Under the pieces are notes generated by a model, which worked only from the letters and a program-made list of their open reading frames with translations, made no database searches and was not told the DNA's origin. Below are positions 34,814 through 42,118 of a stretch of 64,000 nt of DNA, one piece after another. A program made the position numbers and the translations under genes. The stretch's first letter is position 1; the number at the start of each line of letters is the position of its first letter. The DNA is from a virus: positions 124,001 through 188,000 of IMG/VR virus record IMGVR_UViG_3300036985_002246; one strand, written 5' to 3'.

Positions 34814-35838
34814 GCAGCGCGTACTTCGTAGCGACCCGCTTCCTGACTGCGAAGGTCTGGGTCAACCCGGAGAAGCTCCTCTCGGCCTACCAGGGGGAGT
34901 TGGTTGCCCTCAAGCGGGGGTTCCAGATTGGGTGGAGCAATCAGGGGCTGCGGATCTCTCTGTCCCATGTGCTCAACGCAGCCAGGCCACTGGCTGACTG
35001 GGTGATCCAGACCCGCTCAATCCCCGCTGGCAAGTCCAAGGCGGTGGAGTTGGCCGCTCGCCTCGTGACGAATATCGCCCGTGTGCCGACCGACGCCGTC
35101 GCCTGGTACGGGAAGAACTCTGGGAAGCTGGACCTTCTCCTGGAGGCTGCACAGTGGGGCGAGCGGGCGTCAACGGAGTCCGACGACAACCTGGAGGTCG
35201 CCACGGTTGGGCCGTTCAAGGTCCACAACACGATCGGGGCGAACGCCAAGCAACTCGGTGAGATCAAGGGGATCGTCGAGAACGCAGTCAGGTCACTGGG
35301 CACCACCCTCGACTTCAGGAAGGTGCTCTACGGCGACGTGTTCATTGTCGGCCAACTCAAGCAGTCAACCACGCTCGCTTGGTACTCGGTCACGGAAGAC
35401 GACGTGTACGTCCGGTCCCTCATGAAGAAGGGGATCGACAGCCTCAAGAGCCTGACCCACGAGCTAGGGCACCGCTACTGGTTCAAGTTCTTCCCCACCG
35501 ACGCAAAGCAGAGGGTCCTCAAGCTCTACTACGACCTGGGGAGCCAGCGCCCGGAACTGCCTGACCTGAAGGTGGGTGACCTCCTCCCAGTGGAGGTCCG
35601 TGGGGCGAAGGGTCCGATCACGATCGTCAGCAGGACAGGGCTCACCCTCGGGCTCTCCACAGGTGGTGCCGTGAGCATGATGGACGTGCAGAAGTTCCTT
35701 CGCAACAAGGCGGTCTTCCCGACCGTCTACGCGGCGAAGAACGTCGAAGAGTTCTTCGCCGAGTGCTTCGCGTTCTACACAATGGGGACGCTCAAGCCTG
35801 ACCTGGCCGCTCAGTTCGAGGCCGCGATCAAGGGCTGA
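34810..35838 (+). CDS. Putative zinc metallopeptidase
   Basis: A 342-residue protein with HELGH (H217, E218, H221) in SLTHELGHRYWFKFF. A downstream NVEEFFAECFAFY segment near residue 320 offers a third-ligand glutamate, a gluzincin-like layout. The N-terminal 200 residues are helical then beta. No signal peptide is seen. GTG 34810 overlaps the preceding stop. The gene converges with the minus-strand operon, overlapping its last gene by 11 bases. Substrate unknown; host protein, virion precursor or toxin are all possible. Confidence 0.65.
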   Translation: MSSAYFVATRFLTAKVWVNPEKLLSAYQGELVALKRGFQIGWSNQGLRISLSHVLNAARPLADWVIQTRSIPAGKSKAVELAARLVTNIARVPTDAVAWYGKNSGKLDLLLEAAQWGERASTESDDNLEVATVGPFKVHNTIGANAKQLGEIKGIVENAVRSLGTTLDFRKVLYGDVFIVGQLKQSTTLAWYSVTEDDVYVRSLMKKGIDSLKSLTHELGHRYWFKFFPTDAKQRVLKLYYDLGSQRPELPDLKVGDLLPVEVRGAKGPITIVSRTGLTLGLSTGGAVSMMDVQKFLRNKAVFPTVYAAKNVEEFFAECFAFYTMGTLKPDLAAQFEAAIKG

Positions 35839-36043
35839 CCTCGACGCGGAGTTCGTCAATGAGGAACCAGCGGTCGAAACCCCGTGCCTCATTGACCACT
35901 CGGGCGTGAGTACCAGCCGCCACTGTGACGACACACCATAGACCAGTGGGTCGCCCCTCGTGAACGTAGGGGGCGATCACCTTCTGGCCCACGTCCACAT
36001 AGTCCAGGGACGTGTACTTGGCGTTCAGGACTAGGTCAGTCAT
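35828..36043 (-). CDS. Small hypothetical protein (minus operon, gene 5)
   Basis: A 71-residue beta-rich protein (YTSLDYVDVGQKVIAPYVHEG, LWCVVTVAAGTHARVV). Its ATG (36043-36041) overlaps the preceding stop in ATGA form. It ends inside the 3' end of the convergent metallopeptidase gene. No family is recognised. Confidence 0.6.
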   Translation of the reverse strand: MTDLVLNAKYTSLDYVDVGQKVIAPYVHEGRPTGLWCVVTVAAGTHARVVNEARGFDRWFLIDELRVEVSP

Positions 36044-36228
36044 CGCGACCCCTTGTGGGCGAGGTCAAACGCCTCGTCTTCCAGCTTCGTGATTCGGGCT
36101 CGATTGACCTCGGCGCTGATACCCCCACCGTAGAAGGTCTTGAGCCAGGTGTGGAGGTACTGGTAGCCCCTGTCGGAGTTGTCTGCCGACGAGTACGGCA
36201 CGAGCTTGTGCCTAGCAGGCGTGCTCAC
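36040..36228 (-). CDS. Small hypothetical protein (minus operon, gene 4)
   Basis: A 62-residue polar protein (SDRGYQYLHTWLKTFYGGG, NRARITKLEDEAFDLAHKG). The GTG at 36228 lies inside the end of the preceding gene (17-base overlap). In-frame codons further upstream are antisense-like low-complexity and not used. Function unknown. Confidence 0.5.
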   Translation of the reverse strand: MSTPARHKLVPYSSADNSDRGYQYLHTWLKTFYGGGISAEVNRARITKLEDEAFDLAHKGSR

Positions 36229-36730
36229 GCAGTAGCTCGTCGAGCTTTGCGATCCGCTGGTCGAGGGGGACCCTCTTGTCCTTGAGGAAGGCGACCACTC
36301 CAGCACGCTCGTCCCTGCGCTTCTGGACGCCCGCCTTGCGGTCAGCCTCAGCCTTCCGACTGGCCTCACGCTCCCGGTAGAAGTCCTCCATGACTTGGGT
36401 GTGGTCCACGCCTGCCGCACGGCAGACCTCGTGAATGAGCGCGTGGAAGGTGCGTGCCTCGTCCTTGCTTCCGATCAGCAGGTAGCTCCACGCCTGGGAG
36501 CCGAAGATTGGGGCGTCGAACCGCTCCTTCAGTGGTGTCTTGTCGTCCTTCTCGACCCACTCGCACTCCCGACCGGCCTTCACGAGCGCCTTGGCCAGTC
36601 CTTCGGTTGCCGGGCCGTAGGAAGGCACCCAGGTCAGGAGGCTCACGATCGCCTTGCGGATACTGGAGTGGCAGTGGTGCTCGACCACGTCTCCGCAGTC
36701 AGGACAGATCACTCGGATTTCCTTGCTCAC
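36212..36730 (-). CDS. Hypothetical protein with N-terminal CxxC (minus operon, gene 3)
   Basis: A 172-residue protein. The N-terminus has ICPDCGDVVEHHCH, a possible metal knuckle. Helices follow (GPATEGLAKALVKAG, ARTFHALIHEVCRAAG), then a long charged helix (EREASRKAEADRKAGVQKRR). Its GTG overlaps the upstream stop (GTGA). It is probably a small host-takeover or regulatory protein, but this is only from its location in the accessory operon. Confidence 0.6.
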   Translation of the reverse strand: MSKEIRVICPDCGDVVEHHCHSSIRKAIVSLLTWVPSYGPATEGLAKALVKAGRECEWVEKDDKTPLKERFDAPIFGSQAWSYLLIGSKDEARTFHALIHEVCRAAGVDHTQVMEDFYREREASRKAEADRKAGVQKRRDERAGVVAFLKDKRVPLDQRIAKLDELLREHAC

Positions 36731-37347
36731 AGTGGCGGCTCCTCGTGCTTGTAGGGGGTCAGCTTGACCTTGTAGAGGCCGACTGAGCAGTCGGGTTCGT
36801 CCCAGAGCAGCTTCTCGTCGCCCTGTGGAATGCGAGGGTCGTGGCGATTGAAGTCCAGGGCGCTGGAGAAGCTCCGAGCGCCCTGGTGCCCGAAGTAGTT
36901 GACCTCGTCAACCTGGTGGAAGTCGTCCTCACCATGGGTCTTGATCCGCACCCAGATCGGAGCGTCTGTGGCAAGTCCCTCGAACTGTGCTGCCGTCAGC
37001 ACACGTCCGCGTGAAGCCTGAAGCTCACCCTCGACTCGGTACTGGCGGTAGTGGGGGGCCGGGGCTCCCTTGTAGGTGCGGTCGAAGACCTTCCACTTCG
37101 CGAGCCATTCCTCGACCTCGCGTGCAGACCGGTAGGTCTGCGACGTGTCCACGTCGCAGACGAGCTTGCCGTTGCGGACGAGCCACACGAGGATCTGGAG
37201 GCCCTTGCGCCCCTTGCCGACGTTTCGCAGGCGGGTTCCGGGAATGGGTGAGTCCGTGCTCGACCGGCTCGACTGACACTCAGCCCGGAGCCCAAGCGCC
37301 GGGGTCGCGTTGATCTCTGCTGCGATAGCCTTGAGGGTTCTCGGCAC
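36727..37347 (-). CDS. Hypothetical protein (minus operon, gene 2)
   Basis: A 206-residue protein with mixed helix and strand (LQILVWLVRNGKLVCDVDTSQ, WVRIKTHGEDDFHQVDEVNYFG). The GTG at 37347 follows the upstream TGA by one base, the TGA-C-GTG junction also seen at 499, 23960 and 50150. A TTG four codons earlier is the alternative. No family is recognised. Confidence 0.6.
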   Translation of the reverse strand: MPRTLKAIAAEINATPALGLRAECQSSRSSTDSPIPGTRLRNVGKGRKGLQILVWLVRNGKLVCDVDTSQTYRSAREVEEWLAKWKVFDRTYKGAPAPHYRQYRVEGELQASRGRVLTAAQFEGLATDAPIWVRIKTHGEDDFHQVDEVNYFGHQGARSFSSALDFNRHDPRIPQGDEKLLWDEPDCSVGLYKVKLTPYKHEEPPL

Positions 37348-37348
37348 G

Positions 37349-37522
37349 TCAATCTCCAAGCAGGGTGACGAGGGCCTCACGGCACACACGCTGACCCGCC
37401 TGACGGGTCTTACGCTCAATCGCCCGGTCGTTGCGGCGACGGTTTTTCGCCTTGCTCACGAGCCCCCACGACTTGTAGGAGCCACCAGCGACACGTTCCT
37501 TGCGTCCGACGTTGGTTGCCAT
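37349..37522 (-). CDS. Small basic protein (minus operon, gene 1)
   Basis: A 57-residue, strongly basic protein (NVGRKERVAGG, KAKNRRRNDRAIERKTRQAG), possibly nucleic-acid-binding. ATG 37522 has GGTGAGGA upstream on the minus strand; an earlier in-frame start at 37537 is less well placed. It is the first gene of the only minus-strand operon and is divergent from the gene at 37645. Confidence 0.6.
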   Translation of the reverse strand: MATNVGRKERVAGGSYKSWGLVSKAKNRRRNDRAIERKTRQAGQRVCREALVTLLGD

Positions 37523-37590
37523 GTTCGTCTTCCTCACCTATGAAGCGATTGAGCGCCACCTCTTTTCACGTTTCGTGCGAAAGATTGAGT

Positions 37591-37630
37591 GGATCGTGTA
37601 AAAGGGACCTCCCCACCCGCTTCATGGGTG
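37591..37630 (+). promoter_or_regulatory. Promoter-like intergenic repeat, copy 1
   Basis: GGATCGTGTAAAAGGG, then CCACCCGCTTCATGGGTG. It shares its layout with copies at 38903, 39382 and 44571. CACCC/GGGTG could form a small hairpin. It lies in the 122-base divergent gap and 14 bases before ATG 37645. Confidence 0.55.
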
Positions 37631-37644
37631 TAAGGGAGACGAAC

Positions 37645-37860
37645 ATGACGACCTGCCACGAGATCCCCAAGGGCTGCGAAGAGTGCGACGGCGAGGGTTG
37701 CGACAAGTGCTGCGAGCGGGACGACCTGGAAAACTACGCGGACTCGGCTCTCGCGGACGCAGACGCAGACGACATGGACGGGGACGCGGGTTCGGCGCTC
37801 GCGTCGGCTGGCTTCGGCACCGACGAGGACTACGGGGGCTTCAGTGACTTCGACGATTGA
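37645..37860 (+). CDS. Small Cys-rich acidic protein
   Basis: A 71-residue protein. The N-terminus packs seven cysteines within the first 27 residues (CHEIPKGCEECDGEGCDKCC), a likely metal-binding knot. The rest is almost all Asp, Ala, Gly and Ser (ADADADDMDGDAG). AAGGGAG is correctly spaced before ATG 37645; in-frame codons upstream overlap the promoter-like repeat. Function unknown. Confidence 0.6.
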   Translation: MTTCHEIPKGCEECDGEGCDKCCERDDLENYADSALADADADDMDGDAGSALASAGFGTDEDYGGFSDFDD

Positions 37861-37921
37861 ACGTCGAAGCCGTCGGCGCAGACCTGCACCACTCCCCACC
37901 AAGCGGACCGTGGGAGGGGAC

Positions 37922-37984
37922 GTGCTCACCTCCCTTCTCATGTGGGCCGTCATTGCCCTCTGCTGGTTCTCAGTCCACTCCTGA
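37922..37984 (+). CDS. Possible 20-residue hydrophobic micropeptide
   Basis: GTG 37922 is preceded by GGGAGGGGAC and encodes LTSLLMWAVIALCWFSVHS, enough for one short membrane helix. It fills the gap between the genes at 37645 and 37992. Evidence is the ribosome site and composition only. Confidence 0.35.
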   Translation: MLTSLLMWAVIALCWFSVHS

Positions 37985-37991
37985 GGTCGCC

Positions 37992-38318
37992 ATGAAGCTC
38001 ACCGAGTACGTCGTCTTCGTGTCCTGGTTCGACGAGCTTGCTACGCTCGTCCTGGACGCCTCCTCACCTGAGGAGGCTGTTGCTATGGCGAAGGACGCCA
38101 TGGAGAAGCGCGTCCGGGACAAGGGCACCGAGTGCAAGTGGTCCGAAGCAGACACTGAGGAGCGTGTCGCCCGGTACAGGAACGGCTACGAGTACAGGGC
38201 GAGCACGACGGCGAAGATCCTCGCAAACAGCAGCAAGGCCCCCGTCGAACGGAAGCGCCTGCTGGAGACGCTCAAGTCCTGGCGCGAGCCACGGCTCCCC
38301 ACGGGCTGCCCGTATTGA
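37992..38318 (+). CDS. Small hypothetical protein
   Basis: A 108-residue protein. Residues 1-45 (MKLTEYVVFVSWFDELATLVL, ASSPEEAVAMAKDAMEKRV) read as a beta strand and helix of a small ferredoxin-like fold. A charged helical tail follows. ATG 37992 matches this domain start; codons upstream in frame are low-complexity. No function is recognised. Confidence 0.55.
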   Translation: MKLTEYVVFVSWFDELATLVLDASSPEEAVAMAKDAMEKRVRDKGTECKWSEADTEERVARYRNGYEYRASTTAKILANSSKAPVERKRLLETLKSWREPRLPTGCPY

Positions 38319-38327
38319 AGGAACCCC

Positions 38328-38591
38328 ATGGCCGACAAGAGAACAGTTCCGGCGTTCGCAGTCTTCCTCTCCGGCATTTTCATGCACGGCAAGGAAGAGC
38401 CCAACTCCAACTTCGGGGCGCTCGGGCCGCTCGCGGTGTTCGCACGCGAGATCGACGCCAAAAACTACGTCAAGTGTGGCCGGAGGCAGGGGTTCCTTCC
38501 CCCAGGTAAGGGGAAGGGTCTCCCGAAGGTCACAATCGTTCAGGTCGAGATCGCAGTCCCGGAGGCAGCGTTCTCCCCTGAGTGGTTGTGA
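38328..38591 (+). CDS. Small hypothetical protein
   Basis: An 87-residue protein (VPAFAVFLSGIFMHGKEEP, GPLAVFAREIDAKNYVKCG, KVTIVQVEIAVPEAAF) with alternating strands and a helix. GGAACC precedes ATG 38328. It lies between a small protein gene and a lipoprotein gene. No family is recognised. Confidence 0.5.
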   Translation: MADKRTVPAFAVFLSGIFMHGKEEPNSNFGALGPLAVFAREIDAKNYVKCGRRQGFLPPGKGKGLPKVTIVQVEIAVPEAAFSPEWL

Positions 38592-38623
38592 CCTGCTTGA
38601 TCCGCCTATCGGCCTGCTCCCGT

Positions 38624-38896
38624 ATGACTTCCCTCAAGCTCGCTCTCCTTCTCGCTCTCTCAATCACAGTTCTCGGCTGCGACTCCACGCCCGCCCCCAC
38701 GCCCGTGGACGCAGCCGTGGTGGTGGACGCTGGCGACCTCTCCGACGCAGCCGACGTTGGTGTTGCTGACGACGCAGCGGCTGACGACTCTGGCACCGTC
38801 GAGGACGCAGGCACCGTCGAGGACGCTGCGGTCGCGGACGACGCAGGGTCAGTCGAGGACGCTGGCGAGATCGACGCGGCGACCGACGCAGGTTGA
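38624..38896 (+). CDS. Short lipoprotein made only of an Asp-Ala stalk
   Basis: A 90-residue protein: signal MTSLKLALLLALSITVLGC (C19 is the lipid anchor) and then an Asp/Ala/Gly/Val-rich stalk (VDAGDLSDAADVGVADDAA, EDAGTVEDAAVADDAG) with no folded domain. Such stalks are common in Myxococcota lipoproteins. It may be a remnant that lost its head domain, or an acidic surface coat, for example against superinfection; both are guesses. ATG 38624 starts the signal. Confidence 0.6.
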   Translation: MTSLKLALLLALSITVLGCDSTPAPTPVDAAVVVDAGDLSDAADVGVADDAAADDSGTVEDAGTVEDAAVADDAGSVEDAGEIDAATDAG

Positions 38897-38902
38897 CCTG
38901 CT

Positions 38903-38943
38903 GGAATCGTGAAAAGGTCGTTCTCCCACCCGCTTCTAGGGTG
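38903..38943 (+). promoter_or_regulatory. Promoter-like intergenic repeat, copy 2
   Basis: GGAATCGTGAAAAGG, then CCCACCCGCTTCTAGGGTG. It ends exactly at the GTG start of the kinase gene, so a transcript starting near its 3' end would be almost leaderless. CACCC/GGGTG can pair. Confidence 0.55.
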
Positions 38944-39392
38944 TGAAGAGCCTCGTCATTCTCGTCGGTGCTTCTGGCTCTGGGAAGTCCTCCTGGTGCC
39001 GTGGTCACCCAGGACCGGCTGTGGTCTGCTCGGCAGACGACGGGCTCATTGACCCGGACGGCGTGTACAGGTACGCCCCTGAGAAGCTCGGGGCAGCACA
39101 CTCGGCCTGCATGGAGAAGGCGCGTGGCGCAATGGTGAGGGGTGTGTCCCTCGTCGTGATCGACAACACGAACACGCGCATTTCCGAGATCGGGCGCTAC
39201 CTCAATCTCGGGGACCAGTTCGAGTACAGCCCTCAGATCTTCGTGTTCGACTCGGAGCGCAACCCGGAGGTCCTTGCTGCCAGGAATCAGCACGGGATCC
39301 CCGCCTTTGCGATCCGGAAGCAGCTTGATCGGATCGGCTACACGCTGGACAACTGGCCTGAGTCGTTCCCGCTGTTTCGACGAATCGTGTAA
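38943..39392 (+). CDS. P-loop polynucleotide-kinase-like protein
   Basis: A 149-residue protein of the AAA_33 / polynucleotide-kinase-like type. Walker A is GASGSGKS (9-16); VVCSADD and a VSLVVIDNTNTR strand follow, a pattern typical of 5'-kinases such as the T4 Pnkp kinase domain and NEDD4BP2-like proteins. It lacks a phosphatase domain. GTG 38943 puts Walker A at the expected distance from the N-terminus. An RNA ligase is encoded 1.4 kb downstream, so a role in 5'-end healing of RNA is plausible. Substrate is not shown. Confidence 0.7.
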   Translation: MKSLVILVGASGSGKSSWCRGHPGPAVVCSADDGLIDPDGVYRYAPEKLGAAHSACMEKARGAMVRGVSLVVIDNTNTRISEIGRYLNLGDQFEYSPQIFVFDSERNPEVLAARNQHGIPAFAIRKQLDRIGYTLDNWPESFPLFRRIV

Positions 39393-39421
39393 AAGGGTCT
39401 CCCCCGCCCGCTTGTAGGGTG
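39382..39421 (+). promoter_or_regulatory. Promoter-like intergenic repeat, copy 3
   Basis: GAATCGTGTAAAAGGG, then CGCCCGCTTGTAGGGTG. It overlaps the stop codon of the kinase gene and lies 12 bases before ATG 39434, with GGAGG between. Confidence 0.55.
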
Positions 39422-39433
39422 GAGGACCCGTCC

Positions 39434-40243
39434 ATGCGCTACAGATACATGATCGTCTCGGCCCTACTCCTGTGGGCCACCCCCCTGCAAGCACAGGCTC
39501 CGACGCCTCTCGAAGAGGCTCGTGCTCTCTTTGCTAGGGGCGACACGGCGTTCAACGAAGCTCGGTGGATCGATTGCGCCCACCTGTTCGAGCGGAGCTT
39601 CACGATCGCTTTCCGCCCCGAGCTTCTCTACAACGTCGGCCTCTGCTACCAGCGGGCGGCGGGTGCTCTGCCGGACGAGCAGGCTGCACCGCTCCTGGGC
39701 CGGGCGGTGGCTGCCTTCCGGCGCTACCTGCGCGAGGTTCCTGCTGCGACCAACGCGGAGCGGGTCCAGACGGCGGTGGCCGACATTCAGGCTCGGCTCG
39801 ACAGCATGGACCCCGCTGTCAGCCCAGTCACGGAGGTCACTGCACCGCCTGTGAGGGAGGTCGCTCCGGTCGTACCTGAACCTGACTCGGTGGTTGTGGG
39901 GGACCCAATCCCCACGCCAGCGCCCGTGACGGTGGCCCGCAACGACTACACGCTCACGATCGTCACGGGGGCGTTGACCCTCGTCTCGACGGCACTCGCA
40001 ATCGGGCTTGGACTCCACGCGCAGTCGCTCTACTCGGACCTCTCCTCGACGTGCGGTCAGACCCCGGCAGGTTGCAACGAAGCTCGGATCTCGGAGGTAG
40101 GCTCGTACTCGCTCGCCACGAACCTCCTGTGGGTCGTCTCTGGTCTTGCCCTTGTCGGAACTTCAATCAGCTTCGCAATCGAGTTCACAGCGACAGACAC
40201 GCGACCCTCCTTGGTCGCCCTCACGGTGGGAAGGACCTTCTGA
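39434..40243 (+). CDS. Secreted TPR-type membrane protein, myxobacteria-like
   Basis: A 269-residue protein with a Sec signal (MIVSALLLWATPLQAQA). A tetratricopeptide-like helical region covers about residues 25-120 (EEARALFARGDTAFNEARW, PELLYNVGLCYQRA, AAFRRYLREVPAATN). A Pro/Val linker and two hydrophobic segments (IVTGALTLVSTALAIGLGL, LLWVVSGLALVGTSISF) follow. This architecture is frequent in Myxococcota. ATG 39434 with GGAGG upstream is preferred over GTG 39419. Its stop overlaps the next lipoprotein start. Probably a host-derived surface modifier. Confidence 0.65.
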   Translation: MRYRYMIVSALLLWATPLQAQAPTPLEEARALFARGDTAFNEARWIDCAHLFERSFTIAFRPELLYNVGLCYQRAAGALPDEQAAPLLGRAVAAFRRYLREVPAATNAERVQTAVADIQARLDSMDPAVSPVTEVTAPPVREVAPVVPEPDSVVVGDPIPTPAPVTVARNDYTLTIVTGALTLVSTALAIGLGLHAQSLYSDLSSTCGQTPAGCNEARISEVGSYSLATNLLWVVSGLALVGTSISFAIEFTATDTRPSLVALTVGRTF

Positions 40244-40770
40244 TGCGCTACCTACTGACGACGGTCCTGATCCTCACGTCCGGGTGTGCCTTCGACGTTG
40301 CAGGGCTTCATGGAACGGGAGTGCTCGACGACGCTGGCCCAATGACGGGCGATACTGGTCCTGAAGTGGACGCAGGCTCCGAAGTGGACGCAGGTCCAAC
40401 GCTCGTGGACTCCGGTTCCGAAACCGACGCAGGACTGGACTCTGGATCTGACGTGGACTCCGGCTCAACTGAGGACGGGGGTTCAACCGGGCCGACTTGC
40501 TGCCTGCCAGAGCGTGTCCTGCCCTCACCTGTACCCTGTCACCTGTTCACGGACGGCACGTCTGACTGCTGCGACGGGCTCCTGTGCTACGGCAGCGGTG
40601 GGTGCGTGCTGCCCACTGGTGGTGGTGGACGGCTTGGCTCCCTATGTCTTGACGGAGGCGACGGTCCCGACGGCGGGCGTCTGCTGCTCTGTGTCACGGC
40701 GACCACTTGCAACATGGACACTGGAATGTGCGTCGTGGACCCCACGCACGTCACCCTGCTTCAGTGCTAG
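40243..40770 (+). CDS. Lipoprotein with Asp/Gly stalk and Cys-rich domain
   Basis: A 175-residue protein. The signal ends LTSGC (C15). An Asp/Ala/Gly/Ser-rich stalk (about residues 25-85: VDAGSEVDAGPTLVDSGSE) leads to a Cys-rich head with some thirteen cysteines (TCCLPERV, DCCDGLLCYGSGGC, TTCNMDTGMCVV), probably a disulfide-bonded module. This is the third surface lipoprotein in 7 kb. ATG 40243 overlaps the previous TGA. A surface-exposed binding or exclusion role is inferred. Confidence 0.65.
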   Translation: MRYLLTTVLILTSGCAFDVAGLHGTGVLDDAGPMTGDTGPEVDAGSEVDAGPTLVDSGSETDAGLDSGSDVDSGSTEDGGSTGPTCCLPERVLPSPVPCHLFTDGTSDCCDGLLCYGSGGCVLPTGGGGRLGSLCLDGGDGPDGGRLLLCVTATTCNMDTGMCVVDPTHVTLLQC

Positions 40771-40792
40771 TCGATAGGATTGGAGGTGCGCA

Positions 40793-41488
40793 ATGAAGAC
40801 CAAGTACCCTCGGACCTTCCACCTCCCGTGGAGTGAAGGCGCGACCGACGACGACAAGACGCATGACCAGGAGACCGTCGAGCGAATGTTCGGCGGCAAG
40901 CAGGTCATTGTCACCGAGAAAATGGACGGGGAGAACACCACGATCTACTCGACGGGGGAGTGCCATGCGCGGAGCCTCGACTCGGCTGGACACGCCTCGC
41001 GGGACTACGTTCGCGGCAAGGCCCGTGAGGTGGGCTGCGCAGGGTTCCCTGAGGGTTGGCGTCTCATGGGGGAGAACCTCTACGCCAAGCACTCAATCGA
41101 GTACGACCTGCTCCCCGACTACTTCGTGGTCTTCGGGGTTGCAGACGCCTCGAACATGGCTCGGCCCTGGTCTGAGGTCGAGGAATGGGCAGACCTTCTG
41201 GGCCTGCCCGCTGCGCCTGTTCTCTGGCAGGGCACCTGGGACACGAAGAAGGTCATGTCCCTCTACCCGTTCAAGTCCCTTCTGACCTCCACCGGAACGA
41301 GCGAGGGGTACGTCGTGAGGGTCGCGGGCTCATTCCCAATGAGCAGCTTCGACAAGCACGTCGCGAAGTTCGTGCGGGCCAAGCACGTTCAGACGGACCA
41401 ACACTGGATGCACCAGCAGGTCACGCCCAACAAGCGCGTCACGACCTCGGCTGAGCAGGTCGTGGAGAGAGTTCTTGGCTCTCGCTAG
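40793..41488 (+). CDS. RNA ligase, Rnl2-like
   Basis: A 231-residue protein of the nucleotidyltransferase ligase superfamily. Motif I is TEKMDGENTT with candidate nucleophile K43; RLMGENLYAKHSI, EGYVVR (171-176, motif IV) and KFVRAKHV (motif V) follow. Its length and the sequence after motif V resemble small Rnl2-type ligases that seal nicked RNA. GGAGG precedes ATG 40793. With the P-loop kinase at 38943 it could form an RNA-repair pair. A perfect 17-bp hairpin follows the stop. Confidence 0.75.
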   Translation: MKTKYPRTFHLPWSEGATDDDKTHDQETVERMFGGKQVIVTEKMDGENTTIYSTGECHARSLDSAGHASRDYVRGKAREVGCAGFPEGWRLMGENLYAKHSIEYDLLPDYFVVFGVADASNMARPWSEVEEWADLLGLPAAPVLWQGTWDTKKVMSLYPFKSLLTSTGTSEGYVVRVAGSFPMSSFDKHVAKFVRAKHVQTDQHWMHQQVTPNKRVTTSAEQVVERVLGSR

Positions 41489-41530
41489 GGCTCCTATCCA
41501 GGTCGCAGATTGTGACCTGGATAGGAGCCC
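41488..41530 (+). terminator. Long hairpin after RNA ligase gene
   Basis: GGGCTCCTATCCAGGTC (41488-41504) pairs perfectly with 41514-41530, with a 9-base loop. There is no T tract; CCTCTCC follows. Probably a terminator or RNA-processing hairpin. Confidence 0.65.
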
Positions 41531-41571
41531 CTCTCCACGCTCCCCCTCGCCGCCCCTTCAAGTGAGGGCGC

Positions 41572-41955
41572 ATGAGCCGCCCCCGATCCCCACCGCCCCC
41601 GGCCCCCTACGTGGTCGAGTTCTGGCGGGAGACAGTCAAGCGCGGAGGGGCCTTCGCAACTGTTCCCGGTGGTCGCGTCCTCCGGCACGGTCGCCGGTAC
41701 GTCCCGCATTTCCGTGGACCCAGCACTCAGAGCGTAGACCCGAACACGTTCTATATGTCAGAGTTCTCCTCTGCACGGGCGCGGCCTTGGCAGAAGTTCC
41801 GGGTGTGTTACTACAACCCCCTGACGGGTGCTCGGTCGGCTCTGTCGGCTGAGACGATTGTTGTGATTGGTACTGCTTCGACAGACCAGATCCGCACCTA
41901 CGGGGTAGGGCGGAACCCGGCGCACGTCGCTGGCTCGGTGGTGATCAAGCGGTAG
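41572..41955 (+). CDS. Small hypothetical basic protein
   Basis: A 127-residue protein with a Pro-rich start, then basic beta segments (GGRVLRHGRRYVPHFRG, WQKFRVCYYNPLTGARSAL). No family is recognised. Its stop is immediately followed by the large folded element at 41956. Confidence 0.5.
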   Translation: MSRPRSPPPPAPYVVEFWRETVKRGGAFATVPGGRVLRHGRRYVPHFRGPSTQSVDPNTFYMSEFSSARARPWQKFRVCYYNPLTGARSALSAETIVVIGTASTDQIRTYGVGRNPAHVAGSVVIKR

Positions 41956-42062
41956 ATTGGAAGTGGACCCCTGCTACGGTGGCTTCAAGGTTGCCCTCTG
42001 GCAGCCTCAAAGTGTCCCCCCGGAGACTTCAAAGCCACCCTAGGAGGGGTTCACTTCCCAAT
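41956..42062 (+). other. Large Y-shaped folded RNA/DNA element in the VWA gene leader
   Basis: The arms 41956-41985 and 42032-42062 pair almost continuously (about 26 pairs with a few mismatches and a G-U). The stem opens into two hairpins: GGTTGCC-CTCT-GGCAGCC (41989-42006) and GTGTCC-CCCC-GGAGAC (42012-42027, one mismatch). CTTCAA/CTCAAAG/CTTCAAAG joins the three arms. It starts on the base after a stop codon and ends 56 bases before ATG 42119. There is no T tract. It looks like a three-way-junction RNA, or a cruciform in DNA. Function unknown. Confidence 0.65.
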
Positions 42063-42118
42063 CATTGGGGGCTAGGTCAGGTTCTCGGGCCGGTGCGTAA
42101 AGATCCCACAGAGGATCA

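Noticed and set aside
38624-38896. Tandem DNA repeat or CRISPR-like array in the GACGCAG-rich stretch
   Set aside because: The repetition is codon-level Asp-Ala coding in a lipoprotein stalk with irregular spacing; no direct repeats with unique spacers occur anywhere in the window.
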